Assembly: GCF_004217545.1 (NCBI RefSeq)
Contig: NZ_SHKY01000001.1
Location: 7,068,001-7,132,000, forward strand
Direction: 5' to 3'
Origin: Krasilnikovia cinnamomea
GTDB taxonomy: Bacteria > Actinomycetota > Actinomycetes > Mycobacteriales > Micromonosporaceae
Length of the DNA stretch: 64,000 nucleotides
The first letter of the stretch is position 1; every line of letters begins with the position of its first letter. The position numbers were made by a program, and so were the translations under genes. Under the pieces are notes generated by a model. That model worked only from the letters and a program-made list of their open reading frames with translations. It made no database searches and was not told where the DNA came from. Positions 25,249-34,202 of the stretch are shown here, one piece after another.

Positions 25249-28200
25249 GCGGCCGCTCCGATCGACGGGGCGCTGCCCGGGCCGGGCAGCGCCCCCCGGA
25301 CCAGCCGGGCCGGGTCGGCCAGGGCGCGCGCCTGCGCGGCGTCCAGCGCCCACCCGCCCGCGTACCCCGCGGTGAAGGCCTCCTCCCCCAGCGCGGCCCG
25401 GCCCCGCCGGGTCAGCTCCGCGACCCGCAGATCGGTACGGTCGTGCGCGCCGCGCAGCCGGGCCGCCGCACCCAGCAGCGCGGCCGCGTCGGCGTGCCGG
25501 CCCTGCAGGTCGGCCAGCTCGGCGGCGACCACCGCCACCATCGCCACGATCGGCATGTCCCGGCTGGCCACCGCCGCCGGGTACGCCCGGGCCAGGGCGG
25601 CCTCCGCGCCCGCCGGATCGTCGCGCGCCACGGCCAGCGAGGCGCGCACCGCACCCAGAATGGCCGTGCCGTGGTCACCTCGGGCCAGCCCACCATCGAC
25701 GGCGGCCACCCGCTCGTCGGCGCGCTCCAGCAGCGTCGCGGCGCGCTCCAGGTCGCCGCGCAGCGTGGAGATCCCCGCCTCCATGGCGTCGATGAGCACG
25801 ATGAGCTCGGCGGACTCGGCGTGCTCGGCGCGGGCCCGGGCGGCGGCCAGGGCGGCCGTGGCGCGTTCCGGCTCGCCCCGGCGCAGGTGCACGTCGGCCC
25901 AGCGGAACTCCAGGAAGATCTCGTCGTTGACGTCCAGCGAGCCGAACTCGCGCGACAGCGCCCGCGCGGCGTCCAGGTCGGCGAGCGCGCCGTCGAGGTC
26001 GCCGTCGTACTCGCGGGTCAGCGCCCGCAACGGCAGCGCGGTCGCCTGGCCCCACCGGTCCCCGACGGCCCGGAAGACCGCCAGCGCGTCGTCGATGTCG
26101 CGGCGCACCCGCGCCACGTCGCCCTCGTTCTCGGCGAGCTGCGCGCGGAACAGGCGGGCGAACGCCGAGAGCCACCGGTCGGGGCCGGCCACGAGCCGGT
26201 CGATGCGGGCGCGGGCCGCGTCCGGCTCGTCGGCGAGGTAGAGCACCACGGCGGCCAGCGCGCCGACCAGGCCGGGCAGCTCCGGGTGGGCGGCCAGCCG
26301 CACGGCCAGGTCGCGCAGGCGGTCGTGGCGCTGCGGCACCGACTCGGCCACCAGGACCGGGTCGGTGCCCATCGCGTTGAGCGTGCGGACCGCCTCGGCG
26401 CAGTCGCGGGCGACCGGGTCGGCCGGGCCCGGCACCGCCAGCGCCTCCCCCAGCCAGAACACCGCCTCGGCGCGGCGGCCGAACATCTGCCAGTACCAGC
26501 ACAGGTCCAGGGCGAGCCGGACCGCCGCGGCGGCGTCGCCGGAGTCGCACAGGTGACGCAGCGCGGCCAGCGCGTTGTCGTACTCGTCGCGCAGCGTCCG
26601 CAGCGCGTCGAGCTGGTCGGCGGTGCGCAACCGGGCGTCCTGCTCGGCCACCAGGGCGGCCAGGTGCCCGGCCGCCAGCGACCGGACCCGGCCGGCCAGC
26701 GCCTGCTCGGCCAGCCGGCCGGTGCCGAACTCGCGCAGCGACTCCAGCATCCGGTAGCGCGGGCCGTCCCCGGCCACGTTCAGCAGCGAACGCTCGGCCA
26801 GGGCGGTGAGCAGCTCGGGCACCTGCCCGGCGCCGATGCCGGTGTCCGCGCACAGGGCGGCCGCCGAGCCGGGGGTGACCCCGGCGGGCAGCACGGCGAC
26901 CCGCTCGGCCAGCACGCGCTCCGGCTCGCCGAGCAGGTCCCAGCTCCACGCGATCACCGCGTGCAGGGTGCGGTGCCGCGGCAGGGCCGTGCGGCTGCCG
27001 CTGGTGAGCAGCCGGAACCGGTCGGACAGCCCGGCGGCCAGCTCGGCCAGCGGCAGCGTACGCAGCCGGGCCGCGGCCAGTTCCAGCGCCAGCGGCAGGC
27101 CGTCGAGGCGGTGCACGATCTGTACGACGTCGTCGACCGTCGAGGAGTCGACGGCGAAACCGGGCCGGACCGCGGCCGCCCGTTCGGCGAACAGCCGTAC
27201 GGCCGCCGCCCGGACCGCGGTGGCCGGGTCCGCGCCGGCCGGTGGCAGACCGAGCGGGCCGAGCGGCACCAGCGCCTCGCCGTCGACGGCGAGCGGTTCC
27301 CGGCTGGTGGCCAGCACCCGCAGCCGCGGGCAGCGGATCAGCAGCGCGGTGGTGACCTGGGCGGCCGACTCGATCAGGTGCTCGCAGTTGTCCACCACCA
27401 GCAGGCACTCGCGCCCGGACAGCCGTTCGACCAGCAGGCCCAGGTCGTCGCGGCCCTCGGCGGCCGGGCGGGCCGGACCCTGTTCGAACAGGGCGCCACC
27501 GCGCAGCCCGAGCGCCGACATGACCGCGGCGGCCACCTTGCCGGGCTCGGTGACGGCGGCGAGATCCACCAGCCAGGTGCCGTCGGCCCAGGCGTCGCGG
27601 TCGCGCCGTGCGGCCTCCAGTGCCAGCCGGGTCTTGCCCGCCCCGCCGGGGCCCAGGACGGTGACCAGCCGCCCGCCCCGCAGCAGGTCGTGCACCCGGG
27701 CCAGGTCGTCCTCGCGGGCGATGAACGTGGTCAACGGCGCCGGGAGGTTGCCCGGCGCGGGGCTGGCGGGCGGTGGCGGGGCGGTCGCGACGGCCGCCCG
27801 CTGCGGGGAGTCGGCGCCGCGCAGCAGCCGCAGGTGGCGCTCGCGCAGGGCCACGCCCGGATCGGCGCCGAGCCGGTCCGCCAGGTCCCGGCGGACCCGG
27901 TCGTACAGGGCCAGCGCCTCGGCCTGGCGCCCCAGCCCGGCGAGGGCGTCCATCAGCAGGCCCGCGACCCGCTCGTGCACCGGCTCCTCGGCCAGCAGGG
28001 CGGTCAGCCGGGCAGCCGCCTCGGCCTGCCGCCCGAGTGCCAGGTCGGCTTCGGCGAGGTCGGCGGCGGTCTCGGTGCCGTCCTGCGTCAGCCGCGTCGC
28101 CACGCCGGGGGCCACCGCGACGGCCTCCGCGGCGACCGGGCCCCGCCACAGCGCCACCGCCTGCGCCAGCAGGGCCGCGCCCGCCTCCGGCTCGCCGGCC

Positions 28201-28544
28201 CGCAGGCGGGCCCGGCCCGCCTGGGTGAGCCGCTCGAACCGGACGGCGTCGACGTCGTCGGCGCCGACGGCCAGGCGGTAGCCGCCGCCCGCCTGCGCCA
28301 CCGCGTCCGCCGACCCCAGCACCCGGCGCAGCCGCGAGACCAGCGACTGCAGCGCGTTGCCGGCGTCCGCCGGGCGCTCCCGCGGCCACAGCGCGCCGGT
28401 GAGGGCCGCGACGTCGACCGCCCGGCCACCCGCGAGGGCCAGCCGGACCAGCAGACCGCGCAGCCGCGCCCCGGGCACCTCCACGGGGGCGCCGTCGCGG
28501 GTCACCCGCAACGCGCCGAGCAGCGCGACCTCGATCCGGTCCAC
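25230..28544 (-). CDS. AfsR/SARP-type giant regulator (winged helix-BTAD-ATPase-TPR)
   Basis: About 1104 residues. An OmpR-like winged-helix DNA-binding domain (about 1-95), a BTAD helical domain (about 100-250), a NB-ARC/STAND ATPase with Walker A GPGGAGKTRLALEAARR (near 305) and LLVVDNCEH, then TPR-like repeats to the end. Such proteins activate secondary-metabolism or transport genes, and their ATPase is a signalling switch. GTG at 28544, with GGAGG 6 bp before; an adjacent GTG is 3 bp upstream. It is convergent with the DrrAB-like exporter, which could be a target, but no other biosynthetic genes are near. Confidence 0.9.
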   Translation of the reverse strand: MDRIEVALLGALRVTRDGAPVEVPGARLRGLLVRLALAGGRAVDVAALTGALWPRERPADAGNALQSLVSRLRRVLGSADAVAQAGGGYRLAVGADDVDAVRFERLTQAGRARLRAGEPEAGAALLAQAVALWRGPVAAEAVAVAPGVATRLTQDGTETAADLAEADLALGRQAEAAARLTALLAEEPVHERVAGLLMDALAGLGRQAEALALYDRVRRDLADRLGADPGVALRERHLRLLRGADSPQRAAVATAPPPPASPAPGNLPAPLTTFIAREDDLARVHDLLRGGRLVTVLGPGGAGKTRLALEAARRDRDAWADGTWLVDLAAVTEPGKVAAAVMSALGLRGGALFEQGPARPAAEGRDDLGLLVERLSGRECLLVVDNCEHLIESAAQVTTALLIRCPRLRVLATSREPLAVDGEALVPLGPLGLPPAGADPATAVRAAAVRLFAERAAAVRPGFAVDSSTVDDVVQIVHRLDGLPLALELAAARLRTLPLAELAAGLSDRFRLLTSGSRTALPRHRTLHAVIAWSWDLLGEPERVLAERVAVLPAGVTPGSAAALCADTGIGAGQVPELLTALAERSLLNVAGDGPRYRMLESLREFGTGRLAEQALAGRVRSLAAGHLAALVAEQDARLRTADQLDALRTLRDEYDNALAALRHLCDSGDAAAAVRLALDLCWYWQMFGRRAEAVFWLGEALAVPGPADPVARDCAEAVRTLNAMGTDPVLVAESVPQRHDRLRDLAVRLAAHPELPGLVGALAAVVLYLADEPDAARARIDRLVAGPDRWLSAFARLFRAQLAENEGDVARVRRDIDDALAVFRAVGDRWGQATALPLRALTREYDGDLDGALADLDAARALSREFGSLDVNDEIFLEFRWADVHLRRGEPERATAALAAARARAEHAESAELIVLIDAMEAGISTLRGDLERAATLLERADERVAAVDGGLARGDHGTAILGAVRASLAVARDDPAGAEAALARAYPAAVASRDMPIVAMVAVVAAELADLQGRHADAAALLGAAARLRGAHDRTDLRVAELTRRGRAALGEEAFTAGYAGGWALDAAQARALADPARLVRGALPGPGSAPSIGAAAQARRA

Positions 28545-28633
28545 CACAGTCCTCCCCCGCAGCCTGCGCCCAAGGGTAGGGACCGCCCAGGGGAAAGTGT
28601 TCACTGCGCCGGTTACACGCCGATAAGAGGCCC

Positions 28634-30643
28634 ATGCGGCCCAGACCCTCCGGCACACGCGGCACCAGGACAGGCTCCCGCCTGTTCCTGGCGTACGCCG
28701 CCGCGAGCCTGGTGTCCGTGATCGCGCTCGGCGCCGTCCTGCTTCAGGGTGCCCGGGAGGACGCGGACAGCCGCGGCCGCGACCAGGGCCTCGCGCAGGC
28801 GGCCGTCATCGAGGAGATGTCGGTGGCGCCCGCCCTGGACGGGGCCGACCTGAACATCGGCCTGAGCGCCACCCAACGCGACCGGCTGCAGGCCTCCACC
28901 GACCTCGCGATCTTCCACGGCTCGGTGATCCGGCTGCGGCTGCGCAGCTTCAGCGGCAAGGTGGTGTTCTCCGACGACGGCTCGACCGTCGGCGGGGTGC
29001 CCGCCAACCACCGGGCGTTCCGCGCCGCCGCCATCGGGCACCCCGACGTCGAGGTCGTCCCGGACGCCGAACGCAGCATCGGGCAGGTCATCCGGGTACT
29101 GGTACCGGTCATCGCGGGCGCGTCGGGGCAGGCCATCGGGGTCCTGGAGCTGTACCTGCCGTACGAGTCGATCGCCGCGCACCTGCAGGACCAGATGCGC
29201 CGGGCGTACCTGCGGCTGGGTGCCGGCCTGCTCGGCCTGTACGTGGTGCTCGCCCTCATCTCGTGGTCGACCACCCGGTCGCTGCGCCGCCACGCGGCCC
29301 GGCGCGAACACGAGGCGCTGCACGACGGCCTGACCGGGCTACCCAACCGCGACGCGTTCCGGCAACGGGCCGAGCACGCGCTCGACGCCGCCGTGCGCGG
29401 CAGCGACGACGGCGCCATCGTGATCGTGGACCTGGACCGGTTCAAGGAGGTCAACGACACCCTGGGCCACCACGCCGGCGACGAACTGCTCCGGATCGTC
29501 GCGCGACGGCTGGCCGCCGCCGTGCGCAGCGACGACGTCGTCGCGCGGCTGGGCGGCGACGAGTTCGGCCTGGTGCTGCCCGGCCTGGGCGCCGAACAGG
29601 CACACGCGCTGCTGGCCCGGGTCCGCGACGCGGTCAGCCAGGAGATCACCCTCGACGGGGTGCCGCTGACGATCGAGGCCAGCTTCGGCATCGCGCTGTA
29701 CCCGAAGCACGGGCACTCCATCGAGGAGCTGCTGCGCCGCGCGGACGCCGCGATGTACCAGGGCAAGCGGGGCGCCTCGCGCATCGTGCTGTACTCCGGC
29801 GAGGACGCCGCCGCACCGACCCAGTGGCTGGTGGTGCAGGCGGAGCTGCGGCACGCCATCGAACGCGACGAGCTGGTGCTGTTCTACCAGCCGAAGGTCC
29901 GGCTGGCCGACGGTTCCACGTACGGGGTGGAGGCCCTGGTCCGCTGGCAGCATCCGCAGCGTGGGCTGCTGCCGCCCCCGGAGTTCCTGCCGGCCGCCGA
30001 GCAGTCCGGGCTGATCGAGCCGTTGACCGCGTGGGTGCTGCGCCGCGCCCTGTCCGACCAGGCGCAGTGGACCGCCGCCGGACGGCCGTGGAGCGTGTCG
30101 GTGAACGTGTCGGCCCGCAACCTCGAGGCGCCCGGATTCGCCCGTTCGGTGGCGCTGGCCCTGGAGGAATTCGGGACCCCGCCGGAGCGGCTGACCATCG
30201 AGGTCACGGAGACCGCCATGGCCGGCGACGCGCGGACCGCGGTCCAGGTGCTGGGCGAGCTGGCCGCGCTCGGCGTCGACGTGGCCGTCGACGACTTCGG
30301 CATCGGCTACACCTGCCTGTCGCAGCTGCGCACCCTCGCGGTCCGGGAGATCAAGATCGACCGGGAGTTCGTCCGCGGGATCGAGGACGACGCGCAGGAC
30401 CGGGCGATCGTCCGTTCGGTGATCGAGCTGGCGCACGGCCTGGGCTGCCGGGTCACCGCGGAGGGCGTGGAGACCGCGCAGGCGCAGCGCTGGCTCGTGG
30501 ACGCCGGCTGCGACGACGCGCAGGGCTACCTGTTCGCCCGCCCGGCCCCGTGGGCCGAGCTGCTGGAGCGCACCGACCCGGCCGACACCGCCACACCGAC
30601 CGCCGTTTCCGCACCTCAGCACGCAAAGGGGCTCGTCCGATGA
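28634..30643 (+). CDS. Membrane GGDEF-EAL protein (cyclic di-GMP synthase/phosphodiesterase)
   Basis: 669 residues. Two helices (about 17-37 and 195-215) frame an outer sensor domain of about 155 residues with a PAS/dCache-like pattern. The GGDEF domain has intact GGDEF (307-311) and an RxxD inhibitory site five residues earlier (298-301). The EAL domain has EAL (433-435), NVSARNL, EVTET, VDDFGIGY, KIDREFV and AEGVET, all intact. It may both make and degrade c-di-GMP, with direction set by the outer signal. ATG at 28634. Its stop overlaps the start of a solute-binding lipoprotein gene, so the two proteins are probably made in balance. Confidence 0.92.
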   Translation: MRPRPSGTRGTRTGSRLFLAYAAASLVSVIALGAVLLQGAREDADSRGRDQGLAQAAVIEEMSVAPALDGADLNIGLSATQRDRLQASTDLAIFHGSVIRLRLRSFSGKVVFSDDGSTVGGVPANHRAFRAAAIGHPDVEVVPDAERSIGQVIRVLVPVIAGASGQAIGVLELYLPYESIAAHLQDQMRRAYLRLGAGLLGLYVVLALISWSTTRSLRRHAARREHEALHDGLTGLPNRDAFRQRAEHALDAAVRGSDDGAIVIVDLDRFKEVNDTLGHHAGDELLRIVARRLAAAVRSDDVVARLGGDEFGLVLPGLGAEQAHALLARVRDAVSQEITLDGVPLTIEASFGIALYPKHGHSIEELLRRADAAMYQGKRGASRIVLYSGEDAAAPTQWLVVQAELRHAIERDELVLFYQPKVRLADGSTYGVEALVRWQHPQRGLLPPPEFLPAAEQSGLIEPLTAWVLRRALSDQAQWTAAGRPWSVSVNVSARNLEAPGFARSVALALEEFGTPPERLTIEVTETAMAGDARTAVQVLGELAALGVDVAVDDFGIGYTCLSQLRTLAVREIKIDREFVRGIEDDAQDRAIVRSVIELAHGLGCRVTAEGVETAQAQRWLVDAGCDDAQGYLFARPAPWAELLERTDPADTATPTAVSAPQHAKGLVR

Positions 30644-31551
30644 ACAACTCCTCCCGCCGCCGGGGCCTGGTGGCGCTCGGTGCCGCGCTGGTACTGGCCG
30701 CGGCCGGGTGCGCCCAGCCGGACGCCCCCGCGGCCGGCGGCGACTCCCCGGGAGTCGAGTTCGACAAGGCGATCCACGACCGGCTGCCCGCCGACGTCAA
30801 GAACAAGGGGGCCCTGCGCTTCGCGACCGACCCCAGCTACGCGCCCATGGAGTCGTACGCGCCGGACGGCCGCACGATCGTCGGCTTCGACGCCGACCTG
30901 GCCGCCGCGCTGGGCGCCATCCTCGGGGTCTCCATCACCCTGGTCCAGGCGGACTTCAGCACGGCGCTGGACAGCGCCGCCGCGGGCAAGTACGACGGCG
31001 TGCTGTCGGCCATGACGGACACCGCCGCGCGGGAGAAGAAGGCCGACTTCGTCAACTACTTCTCGGCCGGGACCTCGATCGTGGTGCAGCGCGGCAACCC
31101 GAAGGGCGTCACCGACCTCAAGGACCTGTGCGGCCAGGTGGTGGCCGTCGAGCACACCACGGTCCAGGAGGACCTGCTGAAGCGCTCGCAGGCCGGGTGC
31201 GGCGACAGCCCCATCGAGATCAAGACCTTCAAGACCAACGCCGACGCGCTGATGGAGCTGCGTACCGGGCGGGCGGTGGCGGCCCTCAACGACTTCCCGC
31301 CGGCCACCCAGCTCGCCAACGACCAGCGGACCCGGGCGTACTACCAGCTCGCCTCCACGGTGCAGTACGAGCCGGGCCTGTACGGCATCGCGATCCCGAA
31401 GAACCAGCCCCTGCTGCGCGACGCCCTGCGCGACGCGCTGGACCGGCTGATGCGCTCCGGGGCGTACAACGACCTGCTGCTGCGCTGGGGGCTGTCCACC
31501 GGTGCGCTGCAGTCGTCGTCGATCAACGCGGGTGGCTCGGCCGCCGGCTGA
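30640..31551 (+). CDS. Orphan family-3 solute-binding lipoprotein
   Basis: 303 residues with a lipoprotein signal and lipobox (Cys24 in LVLAAAGC), then a type II periplasmic-binding fold of the polar amino-acid family (SBP_bac_3): RFATDPSYAPMESYAPDGRTIVGFDADLAAALG and later VAVEHTTVQEDLL. No permease or ATPase gene is near. The ATG overlaps the stop of the GGDEF-EAL gene (ATGA). I infer that it binds an extracellular small molecule and presents it to the sensor domain of that enzyme. It could instead feed an importer encoded elsewhere. Confidence 0.9.
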   Translation: MNNSSRRRGLVALGAALVLAAAGCAQPDAPAAGGDSPGVEFDKAIHDRLPADVKNKGALRFATDPSYAPMESYAPDGRTIVGFDADLAAALGAILGVSITLVQADFSTALDSAAAGKYDGVLSAMTDTAAREKKADFVNYFSAGTSIVVQRGNPKGVTDLKDLCGQVVAVEHTTVQEDLLKRSQAGCGDSPIEIKTFKTNADALMELRTGRAVAALNDFPPATQLANDQRTRAYYQLASTVQYEPGLYGIAIPKNQPLLRDALRDALDRLMRSGAYNDLLLRWGLSTGALQSSSINAGGSAAG

Positions 31552-31705
31552 CCCGATCCGTCACCGCTTCGGCCGCCGCCCGGGTGATCCCGGCGCGCAA
31601 CCGGCCGACCGTGTCCGGTAAGGACCCGATCGGCCGGGGTGACGCTGATCCACCTCGATGTATGGTCGGCGACGCCCCGCGAGCTTCGACCGACGAGGAC
31701 GGACA
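31552..31705 (+). promoter_or_regulatory. Short intergenic region before the neprosin-like gene
   Basis: A 154-bp gap. GAGGAC (31695-31700) is the likely ribosome site for GTG at 31706. A TGATCC...TATGGT stretch near 31648-31666 may be part of a promoter, but no clear -35/-10 pair was found. Confidence 0.3.
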
Positions 31706-32632
31706 GTGTCGACCATGCGCAGCGGCCTGCTGGCCGCCGGTCTCGCCCTAGCCACCACCGCCGCCATCGGCGCGGTCTCCACACTGGACGCCGCCGCCGC
31801 GCCGCCACCACCGACCCCGGCGGCCGGCCCGGCGCTGACGCCGCCCGCCCGGCTGCCGTGGGGTGCGCTGCCGCGGGCACGCCAGGGCGGTGCCACCACC
31901 CGCCCGGCGTACGCGCCCAAGGGCCGCCTGCCCTCGACCGGTGCCGCGCCGCCGGCGCGGTCCGCGGCCGCGGACCCGCAGATCCACTACATGTACGGCA
32001 CCGGCGCGCAGACCGTGGCGGTGCAGAAGGCGTACGCGAACTTCACCGTGGCGAAGCCGACCGTGGCGCAGCAGGACTTCCACTCGCTGGCCGAACTGGC
32101 GATGATGTCCGCGGACGGCCGGCAGATCGTCGAGGTGGGCTGGACGGTCGACCGGGACGTGAACTCCGGCGACCTCAACCCGCACCTGTTCGTCTACCAC
32201 TGGAAGGACGGCCAGGGGACCTGCTACAACGGCTGCGGGTTCGTGCCGTACGGCGGCGGGGCCACGGCCGGAATGACGCTGCCGGTGGGCGCCTCGAAGC
32301 AGTTCGGCATCGTGCACTCCGGCGGTGCGTGGTGGATCGCGTACGACACGGACTGGGTGGGGTCCTTCCCGGACAGTCTGTGGGAGGGGCGGTTCACCGT
32401 CACCGGCAAGGTCAAGTTCTTCGGGGAGGTGGCGGCGGCCACCCAGCGGCCGTGCACCCAGATGGGCAACGGGCTGGCGGCGAACGACCCCAACGCGGCA
32501 CGGATCGGCAGCGCCTCCTACCCGGACTCCACCGAGCCGGTGAAGCTGGTCGTCAGCGCCACGGGCGGCGTATACAGCGCGGTCGCGCTCAGTGACCGTA
32601 CGTTCCGTTATGGCGGGCCGGGCGCCTGCTGA
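31706..32632 (+). CDS. Secreted neprosin-like (DUF239) protein
   Basis: 308 residues with a Sec signal (MRSGLLAAGLALATTAAIGAV), a Pro/Ala-rich stretch to about residue 90, then a neprosin-type domain. Matching features are the strand IVEVGWTVDRDVN followed by HLFVYHWKDGQGTCYNGCG, then WWIAYDTDWVGSFPDSLW and KFFGEVAAA ending in TQMGNG. Neprosins of plants are prolyl endopeptidases with two catalytic glutamates; candidates here are the Glu of IVEVGW and of FGEVA, but I cannot assign them without structure. GTG at 31706 has GAGGAC at good spacing; an ATG 9 bp on is the alternative. Confidence 0.75.
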   Translation: MSTMRSGLLAAGLALATTAAIGAVSTLDAAAAPPPPTPAAGPALTPPARLPWGALPRARQGGATTRPAYAPKGRLPSTGAAPPARSAAADPQIHYMYGTGAQTVAVQKAYANFTVAKPTVAQQDFHSLAELAMMSADGRQIVEVGWTVDRDVNSGDLNPHLFVYHWKDGQGTCYNGCGFVPYGGGATAGMTLPVGASKQFGIVHSGGAWWIAYDTDWVGSFPDSLWEGRFTVTGKVKFFGEVAAATQRPCTQMGNGLAANDPNAARIGSASYPDSTEPVKLVVSATGGVYSAVALSDRTFRYGGPGAC

Positions 32633-32700
32633 GCGGGCGCGCGGCCGCGACGCCGGTCACGTCGTGATCCGGGCCGGGTCGCGCCGTGTCAGCATGGGCC

Positions 32701-33150
32701 ATGCCGATCGATACGTTGCGCCACGGGTTCGCCGTGGCCGCGCCGCCGGAGACGGTGCACGCGCACCTCGCCGACCCGCACAGCTACGTCGGGCTGTCCC
32801 CGCTCGTGGTGGCGGTCCGCGACGTGCGGCCGGTCCGGGACGCGCAGGGCCGCGACGCGGTCGGATACGTGGCCGTGGAGCGGTTCCGGTTGGGGCCGCT
32901 GCGCTGGGACAACCCGATCGCCGTGACGCTGCGAACGGCAGGATCGGCGCTGGTCAGCACCGTGGTCAGCCCGGGCCGGGTGCGGCTGGTGGCCACCGTG
33001 GAGCTGGCGCCGAACGGCACCGGCACGCGGGTCACGGAGACCGTCGAGGTGCGCTGCCCCGGTGTGCTGCGCGCCTTCGTGCTCCGGCAGGCGCGCGCCG
33101 TGCAACTGGGCCGCGCCACCGAACTCGCCCGCCGGATGGCCCACGCCTGA
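32701..33150 (+). CDS. SRPBCC-family protein
   Basis: 149 residues with the START/SRPBCC pattern: an N-terminal strand HGFAVAAPPETVHAHLADPHSY, beta strands through the middle, and a long C-terminal helix (VLRAFVLRQARAVQLGRATELARRM). The family forms a hydrophobic pocket and includes polyketide cyclases and lipid binders; the ligand here is unknown. ATG at 32701 lacks a good ribosome site, so the start is less sure. It stands alone. Confidence 0.75.
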   Translation: MPIDTLRHGFAVAAPPETVHAHLADPHSYVGLSPLVVAVRDVRPVRDAQGRDAVGYVAVERFRLGPLRWDNPIAVTLRTAGSALVSTVVSPGRVRLVATVELAPNGTGTRVTETVEVRCPGVLRAFVLRQARAVQLGRATELARRMAHA

Positions 33151-33169
33151 GCGGCCCTGACCTGGCATT

Positions 33170-33186
33170 CCTACTTCGCATATAGA
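33170..33186 (+). promoter_or_regulatory. CCTA-N9-TAG(A) element at the GST-like promoter
   Basis: CCTACTTCGCATATAGA overlaps a good -10 (TATAGA, 33181-33186) with CTGACC (33157-33162) 18 bp upstream as -35. Thirteen of 17 positions match the element before the redoxin gene at 41065-41081. A repressor bound here would block the promoter. Confidence 0.5.
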
Positions 33187-33252
33187 TTTTGTTGACAGGT
33201 CGGCGCGGCTGGACGACAGTGGGTGGCAGGCCGACCCGGCAGGAGGAATCCG

Positions 33253-34149
33253 ATGCTGAAGCTGTCACCCGCCAGCCATCTCGCCAGTCCCGCCGACACC
33301 GCCACCTACGGCGAGTACCCGTCGGCCCCAGGGCTCGACGTCCCGCCCGGCTTCCGCGGCCGGATCACCGACGAGGGACCCTTCACCGCCCGCCCGTTCC
33401 GCTACCACGTGTACGGCGGCCGCTTCTGTCCCGGCTCCCACCGCATCGCGATCATCCGGGAGCTGGCGGGCCTGCCGGACATCGTCACGATGTCGTACGT
33501 CGACGGCGCCCGCGACGGCCGCGGCTGGGCGTTCCGGGAACGCAACGGGCCGGATCCGGTCAACGGCTTCACGCTGCTGCGGGAGGCGTACGAGGCGTCC
33601 GAGGAGGGCTTCGCCGGTCAGGTCCGGGTGCCCGCGCTGTGGGACCGGCTGAGCTGCCGGGTGGTCAGCGACGACGCCCGCGCCATCGGCATCGACCTCG
33701 CCACCCGCTTCGCGCACCTGGGGCGCCCCGTGGTGGAGACGTACCCGGCCGCCGCGCGCGACCGCATCGAGGACGTCGACCGGCGACTGGGCGCGACGGT
33801 GCGGCGCGGCGTCGCCGTACGCGCGAGCGCGGCGGAGCGGACCGCGCTACTGGAGGCGTTCGAGCTGCTCGACGCGCGGCTGGCCCGCTCGCGGTTCCTG
33901 CTCGGCCGGGTGCTCACCGACGCGGACATCCGGCTGTGGGTGACGCTGGTGCGCTACGACGCCGGGCCGAACGCCGCCCGCACGATCAACCCCGGCCTGC
34001 ACGTCTACCCCCACCTGTGGGCCTACGCGCGGGACCTGTACGCGCTGCCCGCCTTCCGCCGCACCACGGACTTCGCGGCGTTCACGGCGCCGGACGCGCG
34101 GCTGCCCGACTGGAACGCGCCCACGGACCGCGCGTTCACCCCGGCCTGA
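33253..34149 (+). CDS. Xi-class glutathione-S-transferase-like reductase
   Basis: 298 residues resembling glutathionyl-hydroquinone reductases (YqjG/EcmB type). The thioredoxin-like N-terminus has GGRFCPGSHRIAIIRELAGL with Cys59 where the family has CPWSHR; the Trp is Gly here. The helical C-terminal domain holds FLLGRVLTDADIRLWVTLVRYD and HLWAYARDLYALPAF. Actinomycetes use mycothiol rather than glutathione, so the thiol partner is open. AGGAGG stands before the ATG at 33253. The promoter carries a CCTA-N9-TAG element shared with other thiol genes here. Confidence 0.88.
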   Translation: MLKLSPASHLASPADTATYGEYPSAPGLDVPPGFRGRITDEGPFTARPFRYHVYGGRFCPGSHRIAIIRELAGLPDIVTMSYVDGARDGRGWAFRERNGPDPVNGFTLLREAYEASEEGFAGQVRVPALWDRLSCRVVSDDARAIGIDLATRFAHLGRPVVETYPAAARDRIEDVDRRLGATVRRGVAVRASAAERTALLEAFELLDARLARSRFLLGRVLTDADIRLWVTLVRYDAGPNAARTINPGLHVYPHLWAYARDLYALPAFRRTTDFAAFTAPDARLPDWNAPTDRAFTPA

Positions 34150-34202
34150 GCCCACGCGACACGTCACCGTACGGGTTCTCCCGGTGACGGCGATGCAGCA
34201 GA

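Noticed and set aside
24837..28721. A 1294-codon plus-strand open frame over the AfsR-like gene
   Set aside because: Antisense to a regulator with a clear Walker motif and BTAD domain; the frame has only Gly/Arg/Gln-rich filler.
30640..31551. Reading the binding protein as part of an ABC importer
   Set aside because: No permease or ATPase gene lies on either side, and the nearest ABC genes (23363-25248) are of the exporter type.
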